From Methanolobus chelungpuianus (GTDB lineage Archaea > Halobacteriota > Methanosarcinia > Methanosarcinales > Methanosarcinaceae), in assembly GCF_024500045.1 (NCBI RefSeq), contig NZ_JTEO01000002.1:62001-126000 (forward strand): a DNA stretch of 64,000 nucleotides, in the 5' to 3' direction. This document shows positions 45,659 through 53,350 of this stretch, one piece after another (position 1 is the first letter of the stretch; each line of letters opens with the position of its first letter). The translations under genes and the position numbers were made by a program. The notes under the pieces are model-generated. The model was given only the letters and a program-made list of their open reading frames with translations. It ran no database searches and had not been told where the DNA came from.

Positions 45659-46284
45659 TTCACTTTTTCCTCCTTTTTGATTATGTATCACATGTTACCA
45701 GTTTCCTTGGTCACTGGTACTGCATCCACCACACTTCCAGCCGAAAATATAAGCATACTTAGCAAAATAGCGCCAATTAACCTTTTAAGCGAAAATAAAA
45801 ACCTTTAATAAAGTTTTATTGGCAATATGAGAGATATTTATGCTTCAAATACATTTTAGGATCTCAATCTTGTGTTATCTTCCGGTCAGGCCTGGCAAAA
45901 AAAGCATACCTCCGCAGACACATTCAAAAAGTGGGAAAATAGACTTTTCATGCCCTGGTGCCATTCTGAATTTACTGTCTGCTGACCGGTAAACCTGTTA
46001 TTCCTCGTCTGAAATATGCCAGTACGGGTGAAACATGCTTTAAAGGAGGTCGCAGCTTTTAACAGGGAATTTATGCTATTCCGGCTGATTATAAAGGGTT
46101 GATAAGCTTTAAGAAGCTCCTGAACGCTGTATGCGTCAAGCAGAAGGTCAAGTGATTTCTGCTATACTATTAAGTATGTTTATATTCAAAAGAGACTTTC
46201 ATAAAACACAGAGAGACAGGGTCCCATAATGGGCCTTAATCAACACGACGTAAAAATGATCAACATGTCAGGATATGGTTTTGA
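45659..46284. other. Non-coding region between the helical exported proteins and the next gene
   Basis: About 620 bases. The left end holds the promoter and ribosome site of the gene at 44852. In the middle CCGGTCAG (45882-45889) and CTGACCGG (45982-45989) are inverted copies, with a further CAGACA/TGTCTG pair next to them, so a structured RNA or a paired site is possible. I see no larger gene. Near the right end an open frame of 19 codons (46229-46288) overlaps the next start. Confidence 0.5.
45882..45989. repeat. Nested inverted repeat, possible structured RNA
   Basis: CCGGTCAG (45882-45889) plus CAGACA (45915-45920) pair with the contiguous TGTCTGCTGACCGG (45976-45989), leaving a 25-base bulge on one side. 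A TATA-like GATATTTATGC lies about 45 bases to the left on the plus strand. No reading frame is present. Confidence 0.3.
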
Positions 46285-46288
46285 ATGA
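46229..46288 (+). CDS. Possible 19-codon leader peptide before the 46285 gene
   Basis: ATG at 46229 opens MGLNQHDVKMINMSGYGFE, and its TGA overlaps the ATG of the next gene (ATGA). Such an overlap suggests coupling, but the frame has no clear ribosome site, and chance is possible. Confidence 0.2.
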   Translation: MGLNQHDVKMINMSGYGFE

Positions 46289-47223
46289 AGCAGGCGCCGA
46301 TAATATTTGTGATCATCCTTATATCGATGATCCTAGTATCAGCCTTTATTGCTCCGGGCAGTGATATCGGCTCTCCGGAAAGACAGGGAGAAGGTCCTTT
46401 ATCCCAGTCTGAGCGTCCTCATGAGGACAGGCGTCTGGATGACTTTCCGGACAGGTTCTTTATCCGGAACACACAAGTGCCCTCAGACCGGGCAATGCTT
46501 GAGGATATTATCACCAAGTCCGAAAAGATGTCCCGGCGCCTTGCAGTGAGTATTGCCATGCTGGAACAGGAAGGTGAGGACGTAAAAGACATGGAGTCTC
46601 TCCTCGAGGAGTACATCCTGCTGGTAAGCGATGCCCGGATGTATCTGGAAATGTCTGACATGTCAGCAGGTGCAGATTCAGTTAACAGCTCCCAGAATAA
46701 CTCCCTGAACGGTTCCCTCACGTGCCAGAGCGAGGAGGAATGCCTGGAAAGATCAAGGGAGAGCATCACTCAGGCCAACTTACGTCTTAAGAGCATATTT
46801 GGCAGATTAAGCCCGTATCTTGCTTCTCACGCGGTGATCCCGGAGAATGGCACCCTGCATGCACAGGGTAACGGCACTATAGTCCTTTTTGGTGATCTTG
46901 ATGTCCGTCTGTATGTTTCCCATGGTAACATTTCTTATACCGATTTCAACAGCGATCTGACCGTCCGGCTGGAAAACGATCCCACGCCTTCCATATCAAG
47001 CACAGAGACGGGACAGGAAATAGTATCCTATAAAAATATGACCGGTGGTGTTTCTTTATCCGGCTCGGGTTTCATGGTTGAGGTCGCAGGAGAGGACATC
47101 TCCCTGATTGCAACGGGAAAAGGCAGGTCAGAACTCTTCGGTAATGGTATCTATTACTTCGAAGAAGGAAACGTCGCCGGAAAAAAACAAATATGGAAAC
47201 CGCCTCTTTTTGAGAATGATTGA
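46285..47223 (+). CDS. Exported protein with helical unit and beta domain, function unknown
   Basis: A 312-residue protein with a signal peptide or anchor (APIIFVIILISMILVSAFI). Residues about 65-125 repeat the helical pattern of the neighbouring exported proteins (DRAMLEDIITKSEKMSRRLAV, then MESLLEEYILLVSDARMYLEM). The C-terminal 130 residues form a Gly-rich beta pattern: HAQGNGTIVLFGDLDVRLYV, GSGFMVEVAGEDISLIATGKG, ELFGNGIYYFEEG. Many N-glycosylation sequons are present. It is followed 27 bases later by a membrane regulator, so the pair probably works together. Confidence 0.62.
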   Translation: MKQAPIIFVIILISMILVSAFIAPGSDIGSPERQGEGPLSQSERPHEDRRLDDFPDRFFIRNTQVPSDRAMLEDIITKSEKMSRRLAVSIAMLEQEGEDVKDMESLLEEYILLVSDARMYLEMSDMSAGADSVNSSQNNSLNGSLTCQSEEECLERSRESITQANLRLKSIFGRLSPYLASHAVIPENGTLHAQGNGTIVLFGDLDVRLYVSHGNISYTDFNSDLTVRLENDPTPSISSTETGQEIVSYKNMTGGVSLSGSGFMVEVAGEDISLIATGKGRSELFGNGIYYFEEGNVAGKKQIWKPPLFEND

Positions 47224-47250
47224 TATAGCAAAAAGCAATTATTGATTTGA

Positions 47251-48264
47251 ATGAAATTTATATTTTACATAAGTTGCGTCGCTGTATTGCTTTCCCTGTC
47301 AGGCATCTGCATGGCCTCGGGGATAGCGACAGTGCACGGCGTTGCTTATGAATGGAGTACCTTTGAACCACTTGACAATGCGGTAATAGAGGTGAACACA
47401 ACCCCCGTACAGTCTCTAGTGGCAAAATCAGGAGTATACTCCTTTGACCTCTCCAACGGTACGTATCTGGTAAAGGCCACCTATTACCAGAACGGCACTC
47501 TGACCCATTACGGGGAGGAGGTCATCACAGTTTCCGGAGAAGGTAACTATGTTGTGGACCTGCTTCTTCTCCCGTCCTATACTGCCAGCCAGCTCGATTC
47601 TACTGAAAGCAGCCCTGAGAGAACGGGCCTGAACGTAAGCGGCTCATCTGCAGGGGATAACAGCGCAATACTGATAGGCGTCTCACTGACCCTTGTTTTA
47701 GTCCTGCTCATCCTATTTTACCAGGTACGCTATAAGAGAGAGGCATCTTCAGCCGTCTCCCCACGGAGAACAGAACATTCCGCTGATGATCCCGTTGTAC
47801 CTGTATCGCCTGCACTTGAGCCTGCCATATCCGGAAGTTCTTCTTTCTCCCCTGAGCCTTCCGGTGAAAAGTTCCCGGGGCCTACTCGTGAAGTGCCTTC
47901 AGGGATTACTTTCACTGAGCCCGAAGAGAGTCCCGGGCTACATAAATATCATGAGCACCCCACGGAAGAGGATGTTGCGGATGACAATTATCCTGAAACC
48001 GGTGTCATCTCAGGGACAACGGTCCAGGAGGCAGAGAAGCATACGGAAAGAGTTTCAGGACCAGTGCCAGCAGATCTGCAGGAGATACTGGATATCCTTG
48101 TGTCCCAGGGAGGCAGGATGACCCAGAAAGACATGCGTAAACGCCTCAGGTACTCCGAAGGCAAGGTAAGCCTGATGCTTCTTGATCTGGAAAAAAGAGG
48201 AAAGATCCAGAAATTCAAAAAGGGCAGAGGGAACATCATTTTCCTGGTTGGGGAGGAAAAATGA
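47251..48264 (+). CDS. Membrane-anchored winged-helix regulator with an outside sensor domain
   Basis: A 337-residue protein. A signal peptide (FIFYISCVAVLLSLSGICMA) is followed by a carboxypeptidase-regulatory-like beta domain (VHGVAYEWSTFEPLDNAVIE, SGVYSFDLSNGTYLVKATY), one membrane helix (AILIGVSLTLVLVLLILFYQV near residue 145), a long Ser/Pro/Glu-rich linker, and a C-terminal winged helix: LQEILDILVSQGGRMTQKDM and SEGKVSLMLLDLEKRGKIQKF. So it senses outside and would bind DNA inside as a one-component system. The targets are probably nearby envelope genes, but that is inferred. Confidence 0.75.
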   Translation: MKFIFYISCVAVLLSLSGICMASGIATVHGVAYEWSTFEPLDNAVIEVNTTPVQSLVAKSGVYSFDLSNGTYLVKATYYQNGTLTHYGEEVITVSGEGNYVVDLLLLPSYTASQLDSTESSPERTGLNVSGSSAGDNSAILIGVSLTLVLVLLILFYQVRYKREASSAVSPRRTEHSADDPVVPVSPALEPAISGSSSFSPEPSGEKFPGPTREVPSGITFTEPEESPGLHKYHEHPTEEDVADDNYPETGVISGTTVQEAEKHTERVSGPVPADLQEILDILVSQGGRMTQKDMRKRLRYSEGKVSLMLLDLEKRGKIQKFKKGRGNIIFLVGEEK

Positions 48265-48578
48265 GTTTTTCTTCGTATCTGTAAACCTGTTCTCCTGAAC
48301 TCTGTCACGTGAGGCCATGATCATTCTCACACTCCTGCACTTTTCCTGGCTTTTATTCATTAGCTTGTCGGCAGATCATTTTTCTTATATATGGAAAACG
48401 CCTTACCGGTCTTTTTCTGTATGTCAAACCTTTATAGACTCTCTAATATGACCTATTTCCTGGTCTAAAGCATTGGTTATACATAAGTAGCTCTATAAAG
48501 TTTTATTTATGCATAATACTTCCTTTTTAGCCTTTGTTTGTAAGTATGCTTTTATTTAAACTTGCTAATTCAGGGTTT
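48265..48578. other. Intergenic region upstream of the structured leader
   Basis: No gene or strong repeat is seen between 48265 and about 48480. A TATA-like element CTATAAAG (about 48491) should start transcription near 48515-48520, some 60 bases before the first leader hairpin. Confidence 0.5.
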
Positions 48579-48752
48579 GTCAGCAAGACAATTGCTGACG
48601 AGTATCGCCCACCCCCGCGAAGTGGCACCCACGGATGCCAGTAACATGGCCCGTAGTGCCACTGAGCACACAAAGTACCACCATGTATAACCACTCTCTC
48701 GTACAGGAGGCATCTTTCAGATAAGGATGCCTCTTGCGAGTTTAGGAGGCAT
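48579..48752 (+). promoter_or_regulatory. Structured 5' leader with three hairpins and a switchable Shine-Dalgarno
   Basis: Hairpin 1: GTCAGCAA (48579-48586) with TTGCTGAC (48592-48599), 8 perfect pairs. Hairpin 2: 48621-48663, AGTGGCAC with GTGCCACT outside, then ACGG with CCGT and GCCA with TGGC inside, 16 pairs and a 6-base loop. Hairpin 3: GAGGCATC (48707-48714) with GATGCCTC (48726-48733), extended outward by three pairs (one G:U). The 3' arm of hairpin 3 can equally pair with GAGGCAT (48746-48752), which holds the ribosome site of the 48756 gene. The two stems exclude each other. This has the shape of a riboswitch or other cis-acting translation switch; the ligand is unknown. Confidence 0.6.
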
Positions 48753-48755
48753 TGC

Positions 48756-48923
48756 ATGAAAGATACATTCAAGCAATTAATTGAACTTCGCACTCAGGCG
48801 ATGATCAACGAGAACAACATCTACGTTGCATCGGCCCTCATCAGAAAACTGACGCCTGAGCAAATGGATCGCCTGTTGAAAATATCTCCCCCGGGAGAAA
48901 GAGGCCAAGACTTTCACTGGTAA
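48756..48923 (+). CDS. 55-residue protein of unknown function
   Basis: Small gene with a strong site (AGGAGG 6 bases before the ATG). The product begins MKDTFKQLIELRTQAMINEN and continues through VASALIRKLTPEQMDRLLKI to GERGQDFHW, a soluble helical protein by appearance. It is the first gene after the structured leader and 20 bases before an ABC transporter ATPase. A 10-codon frame (48727-48759, MPLASLGGIA) ends across its start codon (ATGA). The family is not recognised. Because the leader controls this gene, it may be a regulator or accessory factor of the exporter. Confidence 0.65.
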   Translation: MKDTFKQLIELRTQAMINENNIYVASALIRKLTPEQMDRLLKISPPGERGQDFHW

Positions 48924-48943
48924 GCCGGTCTCAGGAGAAAAGC

Positions 48944-49711
48944 ATGAAGGATAGCATGGAGAATAATCTCAGTATATCGTCAGGTTCCGGGCCTATTCAG
49001 GCAAACGACAGTGAACCCTTGCTGAACCTGCGCAATGTCTGGAAAACGTACCAGATGGGTGAGGTCACCTTTGATGCCCTCAAGGACGTGAATCTCACTA
49101 TAGACAAAGGTGAGTTCGTTGTCATTCTCGGGCCAAGCGGCAGCGGAAAAAGTACGATGATGAACCTTATAGGCTGTCTCGATCTTCCCAGCAGGGGTAT
49201 AGTGGAGCTGAACAGCAGGGATATCTCCACATTGGGGGAATCCGAACTTGCACAGATAAGGGGACAGATGATAGGTTTCATTTTCCAGCAGTTCAACCTC
49301 ATTCCCACACTCAACACGATAGAGAATGTAATGCTCCCGCTTGAGTTCCAGGAGGCAGATCCCGCATTTGCCAGAAAGAGGGCGGAGGAGCTGCTGGCAG
49401 TTGTAGGACTTTCCGAGAAGAAGAATAACCTTCCTTCACAGCTGTCAGGCGGACAGAGGCAGAGGGTCGCAATAGCAAGATCGCTTGCAGTAAATCCCAA
49501 AGTGATTCTTGCGGATGAGCCGACAGGCAACCTTGACAGTAAGACCGGCAGTTATATCCTCGAATTCCTGAGCGACCTGCATAAGAGGGAAGGAACTACG
49601 ATCATAATCGTCACCCATGACCTGAAGCCTGTGCAATACGCTGACAGGGTGGTTCATATCAAAGACGGCATGGTCGAAAAAGTAGAGACTATCCACAGAG
49701 AAGCAATGTGA
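48944..49711 (+). CDS. ABC transporter ATP-binding protein, MacB/LolD type
   Basis: A 255-residue ATPase. Walker A GPSGSGKSTMMNLIG near residue 65, Q-loop FIFQQFNLIPTLNTIENVMLP, signature LSGGQRQRVAIARSL, Walker B ILADEPTGNLDSKTG, and the H-loop IIVTHDLKP. This type drives mechanical transmission or export by FtsX-like permeases without moving substrate through the membrane. AGGAG lies 6 bases before the ATG. The permease is encoded two genes later. Confidence 0.94.
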   Translation: MKDSMENNLSISSGSGPIQANDSEPLLNLRNVWKTYQMGEVTFDALKDVNLTIDKGEFVVILGPSGSGKSTMMNLIGCLDLPSRGIVELNSRDISTLGESELAQIRGQMIGFIFQQFNLIPTLNTIENVMLPLEFQEADPAFARKRAEELLAVVGLSEKKNNLPSQLSGGQRQRVAIARSLAVNPKVILADEPTGNLDSKTGSYILEFLSDLHKREGTTIIIVTHDLKPVQYADRVVHIKDGMVEKVETIHREAM

Positions 49712-49733
49712 TTACGTAAACAATGTGATTGAA

Positions 49734-51098
49734 ATGAGAAAACTTTTGATATTCGTATTATTCCTGATCTTATCAGCTACTTCATCATCCGCAGCCATAT
49801 CCAACAGCGCGAGTGGAGTAGATATAAATGTTATGAGCCAGAGCCCGAGTCCTGCAAGACCGGGTGAGGTTGTTGAACTTACACTGACCGTGCAGAACGT
49901 GGGAAATAAGGACCTTTCCAACGTGGTCATTACGGTAGATCCTGAATATCCTTTCTCTCAGGCTTCAGGAGAGTCGCTTTCAAAGACCATCTCCTACATG
50001 AAGGCCCGCCAGAGCGAGGATGACGCCACCACGGTCAAGTTCAAGCTCAAGGTAGATGCCGATGCTGCAAAGAAGACCTATGACCTCAATATCTATGTCA
50101 AGGACAGCAGTAGTGATGCATCTGTGAAAACTACGGTGGCTGTGGATGTACAGGGCAAGGAATATGCACAGATCGTCACGATCAGCAAATCCAGCATTGA
50201 CCTTGCCACTGTGGAACCCCTGGAGTTCATCATAACCAATACCGGTACCTCTCCTCTCAAGAACATGGCAGTGTCCTGGGAAGACTCAACAGGCACCATC
50301 CTCCCGGTTTACTCTGACAATACAAAATACATAACTTATCTTGGTGTAGGCGAGTCAGTGACAGTTGCTTATTCTGTCATGGCTAACGTGAACGCTGACC
50401 CTGGACTGTACCAGCTTGATATCACGCTCAACTTCCAGGATTATGACTCCAATGAGAGCACCATCAAGACAAAGGCCGGTCTCTTTGTGGGAGGCGGTAC
50501 GGACTTCGACGTGACTTATTCCGAGAGCAGTGCAGGAGAGGTCTCATTGTCACTGGCGAACGTGGGCAACAACCAGGCATATTCTGTCAAGGTCTCAATA
50601 CCTGAACAGGAGAACTTCAGGGCAACGGGCAGCACTTCCACCATCGTTGGGAACCTTGAGAAAGGGGACTACACTATCACATCCTTCTCTGTAACTTCTG
50701 CCAGTATGATGTCGTCAGGCTCATCCGGTGAAAGGCCGGGACAGGCACAGGCAAGTTCCTCCAACACTACCCAATCCCAATCTTCCGGTTCAAGGAATAA
50801 CCTGCTTGTCCTGATAGAGTACACTGATTCCACGGGACAGAGATTGTCTGTGGAAAAAAGTGTTCCCATTGAGTTATCCTCCACAGGGACAACAGCTGCA
50901 GGCATGGGTCCTGGCGGAAGGTCCCAGCAGTCATCGACCGGTACTTACCTGAAGTACGGCCTGGCAGCGATAGTTCTTGCAGGGATGTTTCTCTATTACA
51001 GGAAGAGGAAAGCAGGTCAGTCCAATGAGGATATTCGTGGTGAAATATCAAACCGCATGAGGGGACTGAAGAGGAAGATGTCGAAGGAAGGGCAATGA
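49734..51098 (+). CDS. Exported CARDB/S-layer-like partner protein of the MacB exporter
   Basis: A 454-residue protein with a signal peptide (RKLLIFVLFLILSATSSSAA), then several CARDB-like beta domains: PARPGEVVELTLTVQNVGNK, EPLEFIITNTGTSPLKNM, EVSLSLANVGNNQAYSVKVS. A Ser/Gly/Gln-rich linker leads to a C-terminal membrane helix (YGLAAIVLAGMFLYYRKRK) with the tail inside. It overlaps the permease by 4 bases. Its position suggests an envelope scaffold or adaptor for the exporter, in the place of bacterial MacA. That is inference. Confidence 0.75.
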   Translation: MRKLLIFVLFLILSATSSSAAISNSASGVDINVMSQSPSPARPGEVVELTLTVQNVGNKDLSNVVITVDPEYPFSQASGESLSKTISYMKARQSEDDATTVKFKLKVDADAAKKTYDLNIYVKDSSSDASVKTTVAVDVQGKEYAQIVTISKSSIDLATVEPLEFIITNTGTSPLKNMAVSWEDSTGTILPVYSDNTKYITYLGVGESVTVAYSVMANVNADPGLYQLDITLNFQDYDSNESTIKTKAGLFVGGGTDFDVTYSESSAGEVSLSLANVGNNQAYSVKVSIPEQENFRATGSTSTIVGNLEKGDYTITSFSVTSASMMSSGSSGERPGQAQASSSNTTQSQSSGSRNNLLVLIEYTDSTGQRLSVEKSVPIELSSTGTTAAGMGPGGRSQQSSTGTYLKYGLAAIVLAGMFLYYRKRKAGQSNEDIRGEISNRMRGLKRKMSKEGQ

Positions 51099-52333
51099 GA
51101 CGAAGGACATATCTTAAGCTTGCAACCAACATCCTGCTGCACAGCAGGATCAGGAGCTGGCTCACTATAATCGGTATCGTCATTGGTGTGGGTGCAGTGG
51201 TCACCATCATGTCCATCAGCGACAGCATGTCGGCAGATATGGAAAGCCGCCTTGCTGACATGGATCTTACCACAATCACCGTTACTCCGGGCAATACCAG
51301 GGCATTCTCGGCCATGGGACCGGGAGGTGGTGGAGGCGGTGGTCTCTCGTCTTCCTCGGAGGACGCGGAACTTACAGACAAGGATCTCCGGGCTATCAAA
51401 CTGGTGGATAACATCGACTCTATGTACGGCAAGATCTCCGGAAGGGAATCCGTGTACTACATGGGTGAATCCGCAGAACTTTCCATAACAGGTGTCGATT
51501 CCCAGGTATGGCAGTACACGGTCACCTATGATCTTGAATCGGGAAGGCTGCTGGAGCCTGCGGACAATTACGTTGCTGTCATCGGCTACAGGATAGCCAA
51601 TGAGATGTACGATACCCAGATAGGTCTCAACAGGGTCATAACCATCAACGGAAAATCCGTGAGGGTCGTAGGGATACTTGCATCCGGTGAGGACGACAAT
51701 GCAGTGATAATGCCTATAGATGCTGCAGTCGAGCTGATAGAAGATGCAGAGCCTGATGTTTATGATTCCATTGTCATCAAGGTCAATGACGTAGAAAATG
51801 TCGAGACAGTGGTCACAGATGTAGAGGAGAAACTCATGATATCAAGGCATGTCATGAATGAGAAAGACAGGGACTTCAGTGTAAGCGATTCGTTGTCAAT
51901 GGCTGAGTCTGCCAGTGAGATGATGTCGTCAATGAGCCTTTTCCTGGGGGCCATAGCAGGGGTCTCCCTTGTAGTGGGATCAGTAGGTATTGCAAACACG
52001 ATGTTTACCTCGGTAATGGAGAAGACGCGGGAAATAGGCACCATGAAAGCCATCGGGGCCAGGAACAGGGACATAATGATGATATTCCTTGTCAACTCGG
52101 CACTTGTAGGATTTGTCGGAGGGGTGCTCGGTATCGTACTGAGCCTCGGGCTGACGTCAATGCTGCCGTCGCTGGGACTGACAATGATGAGATCATCCAT
52201 GGGTTCAACTCTCTCGCCTGAGCTGATGCTGCTGGGTATTTTCATCGCTGTCCTCATAGGCATAATCTCAGGCGTGGTGCCTGCCTACAATGCCTCGAAG
52301 ATGAGGCCGGTGGATGCGTTGAGGTATGAATGA
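51095..52333 (+). CDS. ABC transporter permease, MacB/FtsX type
   Basis: A 412-residue permease with the MacB layout: N-terminal helix RSWLTIIGIVIGVGAVVTIMSI near residue 28, a large outside domain (about 55-285) with a Gly-rich loop (GPGGGGGGG, a likely flexible turn), and three C-terminal helices (FLGAIAGVSLVVGSVGIANTMFTSVMEKTREIGTMKAIGA, then VNSALVGFVGGVLGIVLSLG and LLGIFIAVLIGIISGVVPAYNASKMRPVDALRYE). It is co-transcribed with the ATPase and the exported partner. Confidence 0.93.
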   Translation: MRRRTYLKLATNILLHSRIRSWLTIIGIVIGVGAVVTIMSISDSMSADMESRLADMDLTTITVTPGNTRAFSAMGPGGGGGGGLSSSSEDAELTDKDLRAIKLVDNIDSMYGKISGRESVYYMGESAELSITGVDSQVWQYTVTYDLESGRLLEPADNYVAVIGYRIANEMYDTQIGLNRVITINGKSVRVVGILASGEDDNAVIMPIDAAVELIEDAEPDVYDSIVIKVNDVENVETVVTDVEEKLMISRHVMNEKDRDFSVSDSLSMAESASEMMSSMSLFLGAIAGVSLVVGSVGIANTMFTSVMEKTREIGTMKAIGARNRDIMMIFLVNSALVGFVGGVLGIVLSLGLTSMLPSLGLTMMRSSMGSTLSPELMLLGIFIAVLIGIISGVVPAYNASKMRPVDALRYE

Positions 52334-52369
52334 GCAAGGCATGATCTATAAGAAATGCGAGGCTTCGTG

Positions 52370-52388
52370 CGGGCAAATAGCTTGCCCG
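52370..52388 (+). promoter_or_regulatory. 7-bp hairpin between permease and transglutaminase-like gene
   Basis: CGGGCAA (52370-52376) and TTGCCCG (52382-52388) with a 5-base loop. It lies 33 bases before the next start, in the same operon direction. It may be a processing or partial terminator site. Confidence 0.4.
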
Positions 52389-52420
52389 GACGGACACTCT
52401 TTATCTAGAGGTCGATCACG

Positions 52421-53350
52421 ATGGGAAAAGTAGTATTGTCTTTCCTGATGGCAATGATCTTACTATGTTCGGTCTACACGATCGCGCAAGAACAAGCCAC
52501 AGCAAGCCAATTGATTGCAGATGAATTCTCCTCTGCATCATTTCAGGGCAGCCACAGGGCCGCACCTGGTTCAAATATGCAAAGCATGCATCAGTCCCGC
52601 AATAGCAGGATACCGGCTCCGGGTAACTTTCCAGATTCAGATGAAAAGAACGGCATTATCCGACAGCCTGCAGTGGTTGTGCAGGATAGCATGCTCTACA
52701 GGGAAGAACTTGCAGATTTCCTGAAGTGGAACGCTCCCCGGATGAATGGCATCTCATACTTCCAGGAGTATGTCACTCCGTATGATGATGTAATAACCTC
52801 CTATCTGGAAGAGGAAGGCCTGGAAGACAAATATAGTATCTATCAGGCTGCCGTTTCATGGATATGGGTGTCTGATATGACCCTTACGGGAAAGCAGGAG
52901 ACATGGCTGTATCCGTCACAGTTCCTGTACGAAACTCCGTCCAGCAGAACCAATCCTGTTCCGGGTGCCATAGTAAGCGACTGCGAGGACCAGGCCAACG
53001 CACTGGCTTCACTGCTGATAGCATCAGGTGAATATGATGAGAGCACCGTCAGGGTTGCCGTAGGGGAAGTGAGTCTTTCCGGCATGAGCGGAGGTCATGC
53101 CTGGGTGGAGGTTTATGAGAATGACGACTGGTTCCCTCTGGATCCTACTATAGGGCCTTACTACGATGATGAAGCCGGTTGTGTTGCAGGTACTGATGAG
53201 TCTAATTCAGACTTCTATTACTTCAGGGACAGGCAGTATTCTGTCAAAAGCCTCTGGTACTACTACAACAACGAGTATTTCATCGATATGGTTGCCGGAA
53301 AAGGAAATGCTCCCGATAGCTGGAAGGCACAGCCTTCCAGTTATTTCTGA
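52421..53350 (+). CDS. Exported transglutaminase-like (papain-fold) protein
   Basis: A 309-residue protein with a signal peptide (VVLSFLMAMILLCSVYTIAQ). The papain-like triad is visible: Cys in VSDCEDQANALASLL (near 191), His in GGHAWVEVYENDDW (near 228), Asp in FPLDPTIGPYY. The C-terminal part FYYFRDRQYSVKSLWYYYNNEYFID is matched by a decayed copy at 56448. These proteins can crosslink or cut peptide bonds outside the cell. It follows the exporter operon by 87 bases and may act on the exported or surface proteins. Confidence 0.82.
   Translation: MGKVVLSFLMAMILLCSVYTIAQEQATASQLIADEFSSASFQGSHRAAPGSNMQSMHQSRNSRIPAPGNFPDSDEKNGIIRQPAVVVQDSMLYREELADFLKWNAPRMNGISYFQEYVTPYDDVITSYLEEEGLEDKYSIYQAAVSWIWVSDMTLTGKQETWLYPSQFLYETPSSRTNPVPGAIVSDCEDQANALASLLIASGEYDESTVRVAVGEVSLSGMSGGHAWVEVYENDDWFPLDPTIGPYYDDEAGCVAGTDESNSDFYYFRDRQYSVKSLWYYYNNEYFIDMVAGKGNAPDSWKAQPSSYF

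Noticed and set aside
46018-46104. Small open frame of 28 codons after GAAATATGCC
   Set aside because: It has no ribosome site and no recognisable sequence; chance open frames of this length are common.
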